Source: an uncultured Flavobacteriales bacterium (GTDB lineage: Bacteria > Bacteroidota > Bacteroidia > Flavobacteriales_D > Parvicellaceae). From it: a stretch of 48,872 bases of DNA. Both the position numbers and the translations under genes were made by a program. Where the stretch lies: the NCBI GenBank assembly GCA_943787725.1, contig CALSNM010000018.1, positions 1-48,872 of the forward strand, in the 5' to 3' direction. Below are positions 10,130 to 18,787 of the stretch, piece after piece; positions within the stretch are counted from its first letter, which is position 1; each line of letters begins with the position of its first letter. The notes beneath the pieces were generated by a model that had not been told where the DNA came from, ran no database searches, and saw only the letters and a program-made list of their open reading frames with translations.

Positions 10130-11344
10130 ATGTCTCAAATTAAATTAGGTCTTAGAGAAAACTGGAAACAATTTTCGCTACTTGTTATTATTAATGGTTT
10201 TGTTGGTGGAATGGTTGGAATGGAACGAACCATATTACCAGAATTAGCAAAAAGTGAATTCGGTTTGAAAGGAAATGCTTTAATTCTGTCTTTTATTATT
10301 GTATTTGGCTTTACCAAAGCAATAACCAATTATTTCACGGGAGCATTTGCCAATAAAATAGGAAGAAAAAATTTATTGGTAATAGGGTGGTTTTTTGCTT
10401 TACCGATACCTTTCATACTTATGCACACTACTAGCTGGAACTGGATTATTTTCGCAAATATTTTATTAGGAATAAACCAAGGATTAACCTGGTCAAGCAC
10501 AGTTGTCATGAAAATTGATTTGGTCGGCGAAAAGCAAAGAGGTTTGGCTATGGGAATAAATGAATCTGCGGGATATTTGGCAGTAGGCGGAGTTGCATTT
10601 CTTACAGGCTGGATTGCAAGTGAATACGGTTTGCGACCTTACCCTTTCTATTTAGGAGTTGGTTTTTCTGTCATAGGATTATTGAGCTCATGGATTTTTG
10701 TAAAGGATACAATTCAACATGTAGTAAAAGAGACTACTGTGAGCAATATTAAAAAACTAAAAAACATCTTCTGGGAAACTACATGGAAAGATAGAAATCT
10801 TGGATCTATATCACAAGCTGGATTAGTTAACAACTTAAATGACGGAATGGTTTGGGGATTATTCCCGATACTTTTAGCTACAAAAAACTTTAAATTAGAT
10901 GAAATAGCGACCATCGTAGCTATCTATCCTATCCTTTGGGGAATTGGTCAATTATTCACGGGTAAAATGGCCGATATTTTTGACAAAAAGAAAATGCTAT
11001 TCCTAGGGATGCTTCTTCAAGGAGTTGCTCTTCTATCGATGATTTATGCAACAACATTTTGGCACTTTGCATTATTATCTTCCTTTCTTGGAATAGGAAC
11101 AGCTGTTGTTTACCCTACATTTCTTGCTGGGATAGGTGATTACACCCACCCCGAACAAAGAGCCAAAAGTATCGGGATATTTCGATTATGGAGAGATTCT
11201 GGATATGCTATTGGCGCAATAATAACGGGTGCAATTTCTGACATATATAATGCTAACACTTCCATTGCTTTAATCGGCTGGCTTACTATTTTATCCGCTA
11301 TCATCATTCAAATACGAATGAATACAAATGTTAATAAAATATAG
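10130..11344 (+). CDS. MFS transporter, substrate unknown
   Basis: An integral inner-membrane protein of about 404 residues with roughly twelve hydrophobic helices, of the major facilitator superfamily. The loop between helices 2 and 3 carries GAFANKIGRKNLL, an MFS motif A variant, and its counterpart in the second half is GKMADIFDKKKML. Other notable segments are GINQGLTWSSTVVMKIDL and IGIFRLWRDSGYAIGA; the latter charged motif is a recurrent feature of a Bacteroidota/Proteobacteria MFS subfamily of unknown substrate. The start at MSQIKLG is preferred over an ATG six codons upstream because that alternative overlaps the candidate promoter. Transcribed alone, divergent from tex. Substrate cannot be inferred from context. 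Confidence 0.88.
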   Translation: MSQIKLGLRENWKQFSLLVIINGFVGGMVGMERTILPELAKSEFGLKGNALILSFIIVFGFTKAITNYFTGAFANKIGRKNLLVIGWFFALPIPFILMHTTSWNWIIFANILLGINQGLTWSSTVVMKIDLVGEKQRGLAMGINESAGYLAVGGVAFLTGWIASEYGLRPYPFYLGVGFSVIGLLSSWIFVKDTIQHVVKETTVSNIKKLKNIFWETTWKDRNLGSISQAGLVNNLNDGMVWGLFPILLATKNFKLDEIATIVAIYPILWGIGQLFTGKMADIFDKKKMLFLGMLLQGVALLSMIYATTFWHFALLSSFLGIGTAVVYPTFLAGIGDYTHPEQRAKSIGIFRLWRDSGYAIGAIITGAISDIYNANTSIALIGWLTILSAIIIQIRMNTNVNKI

Positions 11345-11448
11345 TTAAAGTATTGACTAAACTGCTTATTTTGAAGAGGAAAACGGAATATAAATCGACA
11401 GAATGAAATTTTTAGTCGATAACACATAAAAACCCTTTATTTTTTAAC

Positions 11449-11456
11449 TATTTTTG
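11449..11456 (+). promoter_or_regulatory. Candidate -7 element for the secreted PA-domain gene
   Basis: TATTTTTG fits the TAnnTTTG consensus and lies 35 bases upstream of the ATG at 11492, giving a leader of ordinary length. No clear -33 TTG is visible. Confidence 0.45.
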
Positions 11457-11491
11457 TGCTTTAACTTTTTTACGAACTAACAATCTACACA

Positions 11492-13249
11492 ATGAAAAAA
11501 ATTTACCTTTTAACAAGTTTGGCTTTGCTTACTCTGTTTGCAAATGCTCAAGTTATTTTTAATGTTGTGTCTCCATCTCCAATTTCCGGGATGTATGACC
11601 TTACATTCGCCCCTGACTCTTTAGATGGAAATGGAGGATGGAATGGAGGTGATTTGAATGACACTGCCAATTATGTTTTAGACACCCTAGCCTTTGCTTA
11701 TGATGATGGGACAACAATTCCTACTGGAGCTACTGCTGCCTCAGGAGATTCTTGCTCATGCGGACCTGTGATAAGTGATGTTAATGGAAAGATAGCAGTT
11801 TTATATAGAGGTGCATGTCAATTCGGAACAAAAGCACTAAATGCTCAAAACCAAGGAGCAGTAGCCGTAATTATCATCAATAATAACGGAGATGCTGTGG
11901 GAATGCAAGGAGGTGATGATGGTGTGAATGTTACTATTCCTGTAGTTATGATTGGAGAAGATGACGGAGCCATAATTTCCGCTGCCATGCAAACCGATAG
12001 CGTAGTTGTTTTTATAGGAAACAAACTAGGATATTTCGATGATGACTTAGGCTTCCAAAACAGTCATGTATTGCGCGCAGAGCAATTCTCTAACCCTGCA
12101 CCAATTTCGCAGGATGCCTCGCAATTTGCAGTTGAAATAGGTGCTTGGGTTTACAACTATGGTGTAAATGCTCAAACAGACGTAACATTGACTGCGAGTA
12201 TAAATCTTGGAGGAACAGCAGTCTATTCTAATGGCTCTGCTCCAATTAGTATAGCTGCAAACGATAGTGCATATATTTCTTTACCTACATTTTCACAAAC
12301 AAGTTATTCTAATGGTTATTATTCATTAGCTTACGATTTAGCATCTTCTGCTACGGATGAATTCCCTAATGACAATTCGGTCTCTGCTGACTTTGTAATT
12401 GATGAAGAAATGTATTCCTATTGCGCTCTAGATAGCTCACTATTGCCAGTTATAACTGGTGGCTCTAGGTTTGGGACAGGTCAATTTACATCCTGTATCT
12501 CATTTAAAAATGGAAACACTTCTTCTGTTGGACTATTTGCAAAAGGAATGTCATTTGGGGCAGTAACCAATGCTGATGCTGATTTAATAGGTAAATACTT
12601 TTCGTTAACTCTTTATCAATGGGACGACGTGTTCACTGATATCAATGATGCTGCATTTGCCAATTTAACAGGTGTTGCTTTTGGCGAATATGTTTACATA
12701 AATGACGACCAATCGATTCCGGTCTATGCTGATTTATTTCCTCAAATTCCGCTAAATGATAATCAATGGTATTTAGGTTGTGTAACCGCAACAGATGCTG
12801 AAGTCTTTATTGGATATGACAATGCCATTGATTATAGATTAAATTCGACTACATACAAAACACCAATGTTTCCAGTGGGAGAAGCTATTCCAACTCAACC
12901 GGCTTTTGGCGGAGGGTCAGGAGAAGGTGGTTTAACCACTCAAGCTCCTTCCATTGTAATGCATATGGAAACTGGTGTGGGAATTGATGAAACGGAAATG
13001 GTTAATATCACGCCTTTTCCAAATCCAACATCAGACTATATCAGTATTCCTTTTGGAAAATTAGAGGGTGATGCTACAATTACAATTTCAGATATGTCTG
13101 GAAAAATTGTTAAAACAGTTTCAGTTTCTATGCTTTCAAATGATGTAACGAAAATTAACGTTTCAAATTTACCAAGTGGCATGTATGTTTTCCATACTGA
13201 ATTGGAGAGCGGAAGTGTTGCTAACTTTAATGTTGTTATCAATAAATAA
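11492..13249 (+). CDS. Secreted PA-domain protein with T9SS sorting domain
   Basis: A 585-residue exported protein. The N-terminal signal peptide MKKIYLLTSLALLTLFANAQ has a classic Bacteroidota cleavage site. Residues about 60-175 form a protease-associated (PA) domain: GKIAVLYRGACQFGTKA and GAVAVIIINNNGD followed by TIPVVMIGEDDG. A middle region with beta-sandwich character follows (residues 190-300), then a region I do not recognise. The last ~75 residues are a type A T9SS sorting domain (PFPNPTSDYISIPFG, then ITISDMSGKIVKTV, ending in MYVFHTELESG). PA domains usually accompany a protease or receptor, but no peptidase motif is seen here, so it may act as a binding protein. A strong terminator follows the gene. 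Confidence 0.88.
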   Translation: MKKIYLLTSLALLTLFANAQVIFNVVSPSPISGMYDLTFAPDSLDGNGGWNGGDLNDTANYVLDTLAFAYDDGTTIPTGATAASGDSCSCGPVISDVNGKIAVLYRGACQFGTKALNAQNQGAVAVIIINNNGDAVGMQGGDDGVNVTIPVVMIGEDDGAIISAAMQTDSVVVFIGNKLGYFDDDLGFQNSHVLRAEQFSNPAPISQDASQFAVEIGAWVYNYGVNAQTDVTLTASINLGGTAVYSNGSAPISIAANDSAYISLPTFSQTSYSNGYYSLAYDLASSATDEFPNDNSVSADFVIDEEMYSYCALDSSLLPVITGGSRFGTGQFTSCISFKNGNTSSVGLFAKGMSFGAVTNADADLIGKYFSLTLYQWDDVFTDINDAAFANLTGVAFGEYVYINDDQSIPVYADLFPQIPLNDNQWYLGCVTATDAEVFIGYDNAIDYRLNSTTYKTPMFPVGEAIPTQPAFGGGSGEGGLTTQAPSIVMHMETGVGIDETEMVNITPFPNPTSDYISIPFGKLEGDATITISDMSGKIVKTVSVSMLSNDVTKINVSNLPSGMYVFHTELESGSVANFNVVINK

Positions 13250-13306
13250 GGTAAATAGTATTCAAAATTAAATAATCGAAAAGAGTATTTATCGATTAAC
13301 CAAATT

Positions 13307-13341
13307 AAAGCAGAACAATGAAATCATTGTTCTGCTTTTTT
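13307..13341. terminator. Rho-independent terminator, bidirectional
   Basis: A perfect inverted repeat, AGCAGAACAATG (13309-13320) and CATTGTTCTGCT (13325-13336), with a 4-base loop, flanked by A3 on the left and T6 on the right. It sits between two convergent genes (the PA-domain gene and the GNAT gene) and can serve both. Confidence 0.92.
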
Positions 13342-13387
13342 ATTAAGTCAACCAAAAAGAAATTTTAATCCAACTCATTACATAAAA

Positions 13388-13861
13388 TCAAATTTTCAAC
13401 TCCATATATTTCACGGTAGGATCTGGATTCGGACAATATGCCTCTATTTCATAAAACCCTATTTTATTATACAACCCTATTGCACTTTTAAGTTTAGCAA
13501 TTGTATCCAGTTTCATCTTTTCGTAGCCCAATTCGCATGCAATTGAGATAATTTTATTACAAAGAATCTCTCCCAATCCTTTTCCTTGAAAAGAGTTATA
13601 GACGAACAAGCGCTTCATTTCACACACTTTTGAATCCAATTTCCGAATCGCAACACCACCAGCAACTACCCCATTTATCGTAGCATAAATAAAACAACCA
13701 CCAGGTTTACCATACATATTTTCGAACACTTGAAATTCTCTATTTGTATTTTGGAAATCAAGATCCATACCCAACCATTTCATGTAATCTTGGGTAATGC
13801 TTCTAGCAATTTCGAATTCCTCTTTTAAATTACATATATGAATAGTGAAATCTTCCTTCAT
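13388..13861 (-). CDS. GNAT-family N-acetyltransferase
   Basis: A cytoplasmic acyl-CoA-dependent acetyltransferase of 157 residues. The acetyl-CoA pyrophosphate-binding motif A is MKRLFVYNSFQGKGLGEIL (Q-G-K-G-L-G), followed by the helix and the LKSAIGLYNKIGFYE segment (motif B) that closes GNAT domains. The substrate cannot be told. I start at MKEDFTIHICNL (13861); an upstream ATG would add five residues. It stands alone, converging on the PA-domain gene across a shared terminator and divergent from the thioredoxin-like gene. Confidence 0.88.
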   Translation of the reverse strand: MKEDFTIHICNLKEEFEIARSITQDYMKWLGMDLDFQNTNREFQVFENMYGKPGGCFIYATINGVVAGGVAIRKLDSKVCEMKRLFVYNSFQGKGLGEILCNKIISIACELGYEKMKLDTIAKLKSAIGLYNKIGFYEIEAYCPNPDPTVKYMELKI

Positions 13862-14023
13862 CTGATGCTTCCTCAATATTAATTTTGAGCAATATAAATA
13901 GAAACTAACGAATGAACAAGATTATGTATTCCAGCAAATAAACTGCTATGGTTTATTTTATTGTAAGAATATTATTAATAATTTAGGTCTACTTTAGTAC
14001 TGCAATTTTATATATTAACAGAC

Positions 14024-14800
14024 ATGAATAAGCTTAGAACAATTCTTGCATTTCTTGTAATTTCCCTTTCTTCTCATGCGCAATTAGCAAATGGCTCAGT
14101 TGCACCAGATTTTAATTTAATTGACATCAATGGAAACTGGCATAATCTGCACCAGTATTTAGCAGAGGGAAAGGTTGTATTTGTTGAATTTTTTGCTTGC
14201 CACTGCCCCTCTTGCTGGAGCTATCACAATACTGGAAAATTAGAAAACCTTTATCAAAATTATGGTCCTAATGGAACAGACCAAATAATGGTTATAATGA
14301 TTGAATACGATCAATGGAATGGTGCAAATGAGTTTAATGGAACTGCAGGGTGGACTCAGGGAGATTGGATTACTGGCAGCTCTATTCCTAAGGTCAATGC
14401 AGAAGACCCTGATAGAGATATCTTTACAGATTACAATGTGACATATTACCCGATGGTATATAAAATATGTACTGATAAAACTACCGAACTAATGGAAATC
14501 AGCTACTCAACCGCAGATTTATTTCAAAAAGCCGATGCATGTCCTGGAGCACTCACTGTCAACAGGAATGAAGAAGTTATAGAAATGGTTGTGGACAACA
14601 AAAACAAAAAAATTATTTTAAAAAATATCAAAAAATTAAAGTCTTTAACTATTATCGATATTACTGGAAAAATTATAAAAAGAACGGAAGGCAATAACAA
14701 AAATAGTTTTGACACATCTTTCTTAACCAATGGTATTTATCTCTTGCAAATTGAGGATACAGGAGGATCAGTTGTTAAGAAAGTATTCATTCAGAATTAA
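14024..14800 (+). CDS. Secreted thioredoxin-fold protein with T9SS sorting domain
   Basis: A 258-residue exported protein. MNKLRTILAFLVISLSSHAQ is a signal peptide. Residues about 25-170 form a thioredoxin/AhpC-TlpA-like fold: GSVAPDFNLIDINGNWHNL, then VVFVEFFACHCPSCWSYH with a C-P-S-C active-site candidate preceded by a third cysteine, and the cis-proline region near VTYYPMVYKIC. The last ~75 residues resemble a T9SS type A sorting domain: KSLTIIDITGKIIKRTEG and TNGIYLLQIED. The protein would therefore act at the cell surface or outside the cell, an unusual place for a thioredoxin-like enzyme. CPSC differs from the usual CGPC, so redox function is plausible but not proven. No operon partner is close upstream. 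Confidence 0.85.
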   Translation: MNKLRTILAFLVISLSSHAQLANGSVAPDFNLIDINGNWHNLHQYLAEGKVVFVEFFACHCPSCWSYHNTGKLENLYQNYGPNGTDQIMVIMIEYDQWNGANEFNGTAGWTQGDWITGSSIPKVNAEDPDRDIFTDYNVTYYPMVYKICTDKTTELMEISYSTADLFQKADACPGALTVNRNEEVIEMVVDNKNKKIILKNIKKLKSLTIIDITGKIIKRTEGNNKNSFDTSFLTNGIYLLQIEDTGGSVVKKVFIQN

Positions 14801-14892
14801 CCAAAATAGACATACTTATTCGTTTTTGTTTCTCTTAATACTCCTTCTGTTAACATTCGAATTAATAATAATTTTATGCTCTAACGATAATT

Positions 14893-15795
14893 ATGCTTAA
14901 AGTTGCTTACCACCCTATTTACAGACATCAACTTGTCGAAAATCATAGATTCCCTATGATTAAATACGAACTAATTCCAGAACAACTTATTAGAGAAGGA
15001 GTTTGTAATGATGATAACTTTTTCACTCCTACAGCAATACAAGACAGCGATATTTTGACAACGCATTCTAATGAGTATTTAAATAAATTAAACTCCCTAA
15101 GCCTTTCAAAGAAAGAAGCTCGTCCAATAGGTTTCCCTTTATCAAACGAGTTAATCAACAGAGAAAAAATCATAATGCAGGGTACCGTTGATTCAGCTTC
15201 AGCGGCTATTAAGAATGGTGTCTCAATGAACGTAGCGGGAGGAACACATCACGCATTTAAAGGAAAAGGGGAAGCATTTTGCTTGCTAAATGATCAAGCA
15301 ATTGCTGCTAATTTTCTATTGAAAAAAAACCTAGTAAAAAAAATATTAATTGTGGAGATAGATGTTCACCAAGGTAATGGAACTGCCTCCATATTTGAAA
15401 ACAACAAAGATGTTTTTACCCTTTCATTTCATGGGAAAAATAATTATCCGTTTAGAAAAGAAACAAGTGACTTAGACATTGAGTTTGATGACGGAACAAA
15501 CGATAGCGCCTATCTAAATAAATTGAAGTATGTGTTGCCATCTGTAATAGATGATGTAGAGCCAGATTTTCTATTTTATCTCTCAGGGGTTGATGTAATA
15601 GAAAATGATAAACTAGGAAAACTTGCTTTGTCAATTGACGGATGTAAGAAAAGAGATCAATTTGTTTTTGAAAAATGCAAGGAAAATAAGTTACCGGTTC
15701 AAGTAAGCATGGGAGGAGGATATTCTTCAATTTTGAGTGAAATCATTAATTCTCATGTCAATACATTTAAATTAGCTCAAGATATTTTCTTCTAA
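14893..15795 (+). CDS. Histone-deacetylase-family amidohydrolase
   Basis: A 300-residue cytoplasmic zinc hydrolase of the arginase/deacetylase fold. The catalytic histidine pair is in VAGGTHHAFKG (residues 119-120), the zinc ligands in EIDVHQGNGTA (D157, H159) and the third ligand in LSGVDVIENDKLG (D234); VSMGGGYS near residue 273 matches the conserved glycine loop. The DVHQGNG form resembles class IV (HDAC11-like) proteins. Bacterial members deacetylate small amides, polyamines or acetyl-lysine proteins; the substrate here is unknown. No promoter was identified in the short gap after the thioredoxin-like gene, so co-transcription is possible. It converges on parC. Confidence 0.93.
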   Translation: MLKVAYHPIYRHQLVENHRFPMIKYELIPEQLIREGVCNDDNFFTPTAIQDSDILTTHSNEYLNKLNSLSLSKKEARPIGFPLSNELINREKIIMQGTVDSASAAIKNGVSMNVAGGTHHAFKGKGEAFCLLNDQAIAANFLLKKNLVKKILIVEIDVHQGNGTASIFENNKDVFTLSFHGKNNYPFRKETSDLDIEFDDGTNDSAYLNKLKYVLPSVIDDVEPDFLFYLSGVDVIENDKLGKLALSIDGCKKRDQFVFEKCKENKLPVQVSMGGGYSSILSEIINSHVNTFKLAQDIFF

Positions 15796-15855
15796 TTAGT
15801 TAGAAAAAGTTAACTAAGATCTTATTATAATAACAGCCACTACTCGGTTTACATA

Positions 15856-18768
15856 CTAAAAAAGTGTTATCTGTCCATCATCATCAGCCTCATCCTTAGC
15901 CCCATTAGAAGAATCTTTTTTCTTCACTGGTTTATCTTCGTCAGTTTTTTTTGCTGGTGCTATATCCCATTCCATTTCAACAGGTTTATCATCCTTTACT
16001 GGTTTTGATTTCTTAGGAGGCTTCATATTAGCCTTTTTTTCAACGTCTTCAGAGTCAGCTACTTCTTCAATCATAGATTCTTTTTCTGTAACTTCTTCAG
16101 AAACCACTTCAATTTGTTCTTCTAAAATTTCCGATATTGGTTCTTCAAAACTATCAACAGGCCATTCTTCCCCTTCAATTGTAGCAAGTAATTCAATATC
16201 TTTTACAGCTAATTTTGTAAGTTGATTACCTTGGGCTTTTAAGCCTTTTATATCAATAATATCGTTTATTTCCTCAACCTTATCCTTAAGGTGCTTGGTT
16301 TCTTTTAAACGCTTATTGTAAATAATTTTAATTTTTGGCTTATACTGAGTAGAAGCAACTACAAGCTCCACACCCTTTTCTTCAGGTATAAACAATACTT
16401 TCTTTGAGGAAGATTCCACTAAGAATCGTTTTATGTAATACAATTCTTTAACAGAATTCCAATAAACAGCAGCCACCGGATGCTTTGGATTCCATTTTTC
16501 AATACTAATCAAATCATGGTCAAATTTAGTTGCCAACTCAAAACCACTTAATTTATAATTCCCAGATTGATGTAAAGTTAAAATCTTATCCTCACCTCTA
16601 AATTCACCAAGAAGGGTTCCTCTACCATCATCGTTTAATCTACGAACAACATCGTCCCACCAAACTTTGCGCGCGGCCAATGTAGAACCGCCAACTTCTT
16701 TTTGCTCTACTTTACTAATCATATCTTTGGTGACACGATTCCCTTTAGAGCCTCTTCCTTTAATCAATAATTCACCAAAGTCAATATCAAAACGTGATTT
16801 TTTAAGGTTCGGTTTTGAGCGCATTTTTACAGCTACAACTTCCTTTCTTCCATTCGGATTACAAGATAAATAATGTACTTTAGAACCGGTAGCCCCATTT
16901 GTAAGATCATACTCCTTATCTCTTGTTATGCTGCTCACATCAAAACGCTTCATGTAGGAAGCACCACCTTTACCGTCTTGATATATTAAATGGTAAATCG
17001 TTCGTTTATCTCCTTTTTTCCAAACTCCAATGTGTAAAATACCTTTTCCGACAAACTTCTTATCTGAAACTCGAGTAACAAGCATTTTCCCTGTAGCGAA
17101 AAAGACAATTACATCATCAATCTCAGAACAATCAGAAACAAACTCATCTTTGCGCAATGTCCAACCGATAAAACCTTCTACTTTGTTTACATATAGTTTT
17201 TTGTTTGATACAATTACTTTTTTAGCAGAAATACTATCAAAGACTCTTATTTCGGTTTTACGCTCCCTTCCCTCACTATACTTATCTTTTAAATCCTTAA
17301 AATAATCAATTGCAAATGGAATTAATTGGTCCAAGTGGCCCTGAACCTCTTTTAGCGCCTCTTCAATTTTGGCAATAATCTCATCTGCTTTAAACGCATC
17401 AAATTTTGAAATTCGCTTAATCTTAATTTCTGTTAAACGAACTATATCTTCCTCAGTAACTTTTCTCTTTAGATGCTTGATATGTGGTTTTAATCCTTTG
17501 TCAATAGCAGAAATAACCCCTTCCCAAGTTTCCTCTTCTTCAATATCACGATAGATTCTATTTTCGATAAATATCCTTTCTAAAGATGCCCAATGCCATT
17601 GATTTTCCAATTCAGATTTCCGAATCTCTAGCTCAAGTTTTAACAATTCAACTGTTCTATCCGTGGAATGCTTTAGCATTTCATTCACGCCAATAAAAAC
17701 AGGCTTGTTCCCTCCTTGAATAACAGCAGCATTTGGAGAAATAGACACTTCACAATTTGTAAATGCATACAACGCATCAATCATTTTATCAGGAGAAACA
17801 CCAGGTGGTAAATGAATGATAATCTCTGCAACTGCTGCGGTATTATCCTCTACCTTTTTAACTTTAATCTTATTCTTTTCCGTTGCTTTTACAATGGAAT
17901 CAATTAGCGTGTCAGTTGTTGTACCAAAAGGTATGTCACTAATCTTAAGTGTCTTTTTGTCTACTTTAGTGATTGTAGCACGAACGCGAACTTTACCACC
18001 TCTTAAGCCTGCATTATAATTCGTAAAGTCAGCCATTCCTCCATGCGGGAAGTCAGGATAAATATCTACTTTTTTACCTCTAAGATGACTAATGGAGGCA
18101 TCGATTAGCTCAATAAAATTATGCGGCAATATTTTACACGCCATTCCTACTGCAATCCCTTCAGCACCCTGAGCTAATAACAAGGGAAATTTAACAGGCA
18201 GGTTATTTGGCTCTTTATTTCTGCCATCATAAGATGATAACCACTCTGTTGTCTTTGGATTAAAAACAACGTGTTTGGCAAACTTCGTTAAACGCGCTTC
18301 AATGTATCGAGGAGCGGCTGCACCATCACCTGTTAAGGTGTTACCCCAGTTTCCCTGACAATCAATTAACAATTCTTTTTGCCCAATCTGAACCATTGCA
18401 TCACCAATAGATGCATCCCCATGCGGATGATACTTCATGGTATTACCAATTACATTAGCTACCTTGTTATAGCGGCCATCATCCAATTCATTTAAAGAGT
18501 GTAATATTCTTCTTTGTACTGGCTTTAACCCATCTTCCAAAGCTGGAACAGCTCTTTCAAGTATAACGTAAGAAGCATAGTCTAAAAACCATTCCTCGTA
18601 CATTCCTGAAAGCGAGACAATGTTATCATCTCCTCCACCAGACTCTCCGTCATCACCATCATCATCGAACTCATCTAGATTTTCATTCGATAGCTCTTGG
18701 TTGTCTTCAGAATTAGATTCCTCTTGGTTCAACTCTTCTTCTTCGCTATGTTCGTCTTCTGTGCTCAT
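15856..18768 (-). CDS. parC: DNA topoisomerase IV subunit A
   Basis: ParC is the DNA-breaking subunit of topoisomerase IV, which unlinks daughter chromosomes. After an acidic 50-residue N-terminal extension comes the breakage-reunion core: ALEDGLKPVQRRILHSL, the quinolone-region MKYHPHGDASIGDAMVQ, and PRYIEARLTKFA with the catalytic tyrosine at residue 155. The C-terminal part has degenerate beta-pinwheel-like repeats (about residues 510-800) rather than the GyrA box, supporting topoisomerase IV. The last ~120 residues are highly charged and end in DDDGQITLF, a possible beta-clamp-binding pentapeptide. At 970 residues it is larger than E. coli ParC (752). It follows parE by 19 bases in an operon. 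Confidence 0.95.
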   Translation of the reverse strand: MSTEDEHSEEEELNQEESNSEDNQELSNENLDEFDDDGDDGESGGGDDNIVSLSGMYEEWFLDYASYVILERAVPALEDGLKPVQRRILHSLNELDDGRYNKVANVIGNTMKYHPHGDASIGDAMVQIGQKELLIDCQGNWGNTLTGDGAAAPRYIEARLTKFAKHVVFNPKTTEWLSSYDGRNKEPNNLPVKFPLLLAQGAEGIAVGMACKILPHNFIELIDASISHLRGKKVDIYPDFPHGGMADFTNYNAGLRGGKVRVRATITKVDKKTLKISDIPFGTTTDTLIDSIVKATEKNKIKVKKVEDNTAAVAEIIIHLPPGVSPDKMIDALYAFTNCEVSISPNAAVIQGGNKPVFIGVNEMLKHSTDRTVELLKLELEIRKSELENQWHWASLERIFIENRIYRDIEEEETWEGVISAIDKGLKPHIKHLKRKVTEEDIVRLTEIKIKRISKFDAFKADEIIAKIEEALKEVQGHLDQLIPFAIDYFKDLKDKYSEGRERKTEIRVFDSISAKKVIVSNKKLYVNKVEGFIGWTLRKDEFVSDCSEIDDVIVFFATGKMLVTRVSDKKFVGKGILHIGVWKKGDKRTIYHLIYQDGKGGASYMKRFDVSSITRDKEYDLTNGATGSKVHYLSCNPNGRKEVVAVKMRSKPNLKKSRFDIDFGELLIKGRGSKGNRVTKDMISKVEQKEVGGSTLAARKVWWDDVVRRLNDDGRGTLLGEFRGEDKILTLHQSGNYKLSGFELATKFDHDLISIEKWNPKHPVAAVYWNSVKELYYIKRFLVESSSKKVLFIPEEKGVELVVASTQYKPKIKIIYNKRLKETKHLKDKVEEINDIIDIKGLKAQGNQLTKLAVKDIELLATIEGEEWPVDSFEEPISEILEEQIEVVSEEVTEKESMIEEVADSEDVEKKANMKPPKKSKPVKDDKPVEMEWDIAPAKKTDEDKPVKKKDSSNGAKDEADDDGQITLF

Positions 18769-18787
18769 GTTGACTATTTTCTGAAGG

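Noticed and set aside
15796..15817. Inverted repeat TTAGTTA / TAACTAA between the deacetylase gene and parC
   Set aside because: Only 7 AT-rich pairs and no clear T-run on either side; too weak to call a terminator.
16667..18019. Open frames on the plus strand opposite parC
   Set aside because: Shadows of the parC coding frame with no family resemblance, promoter or separate start signal.
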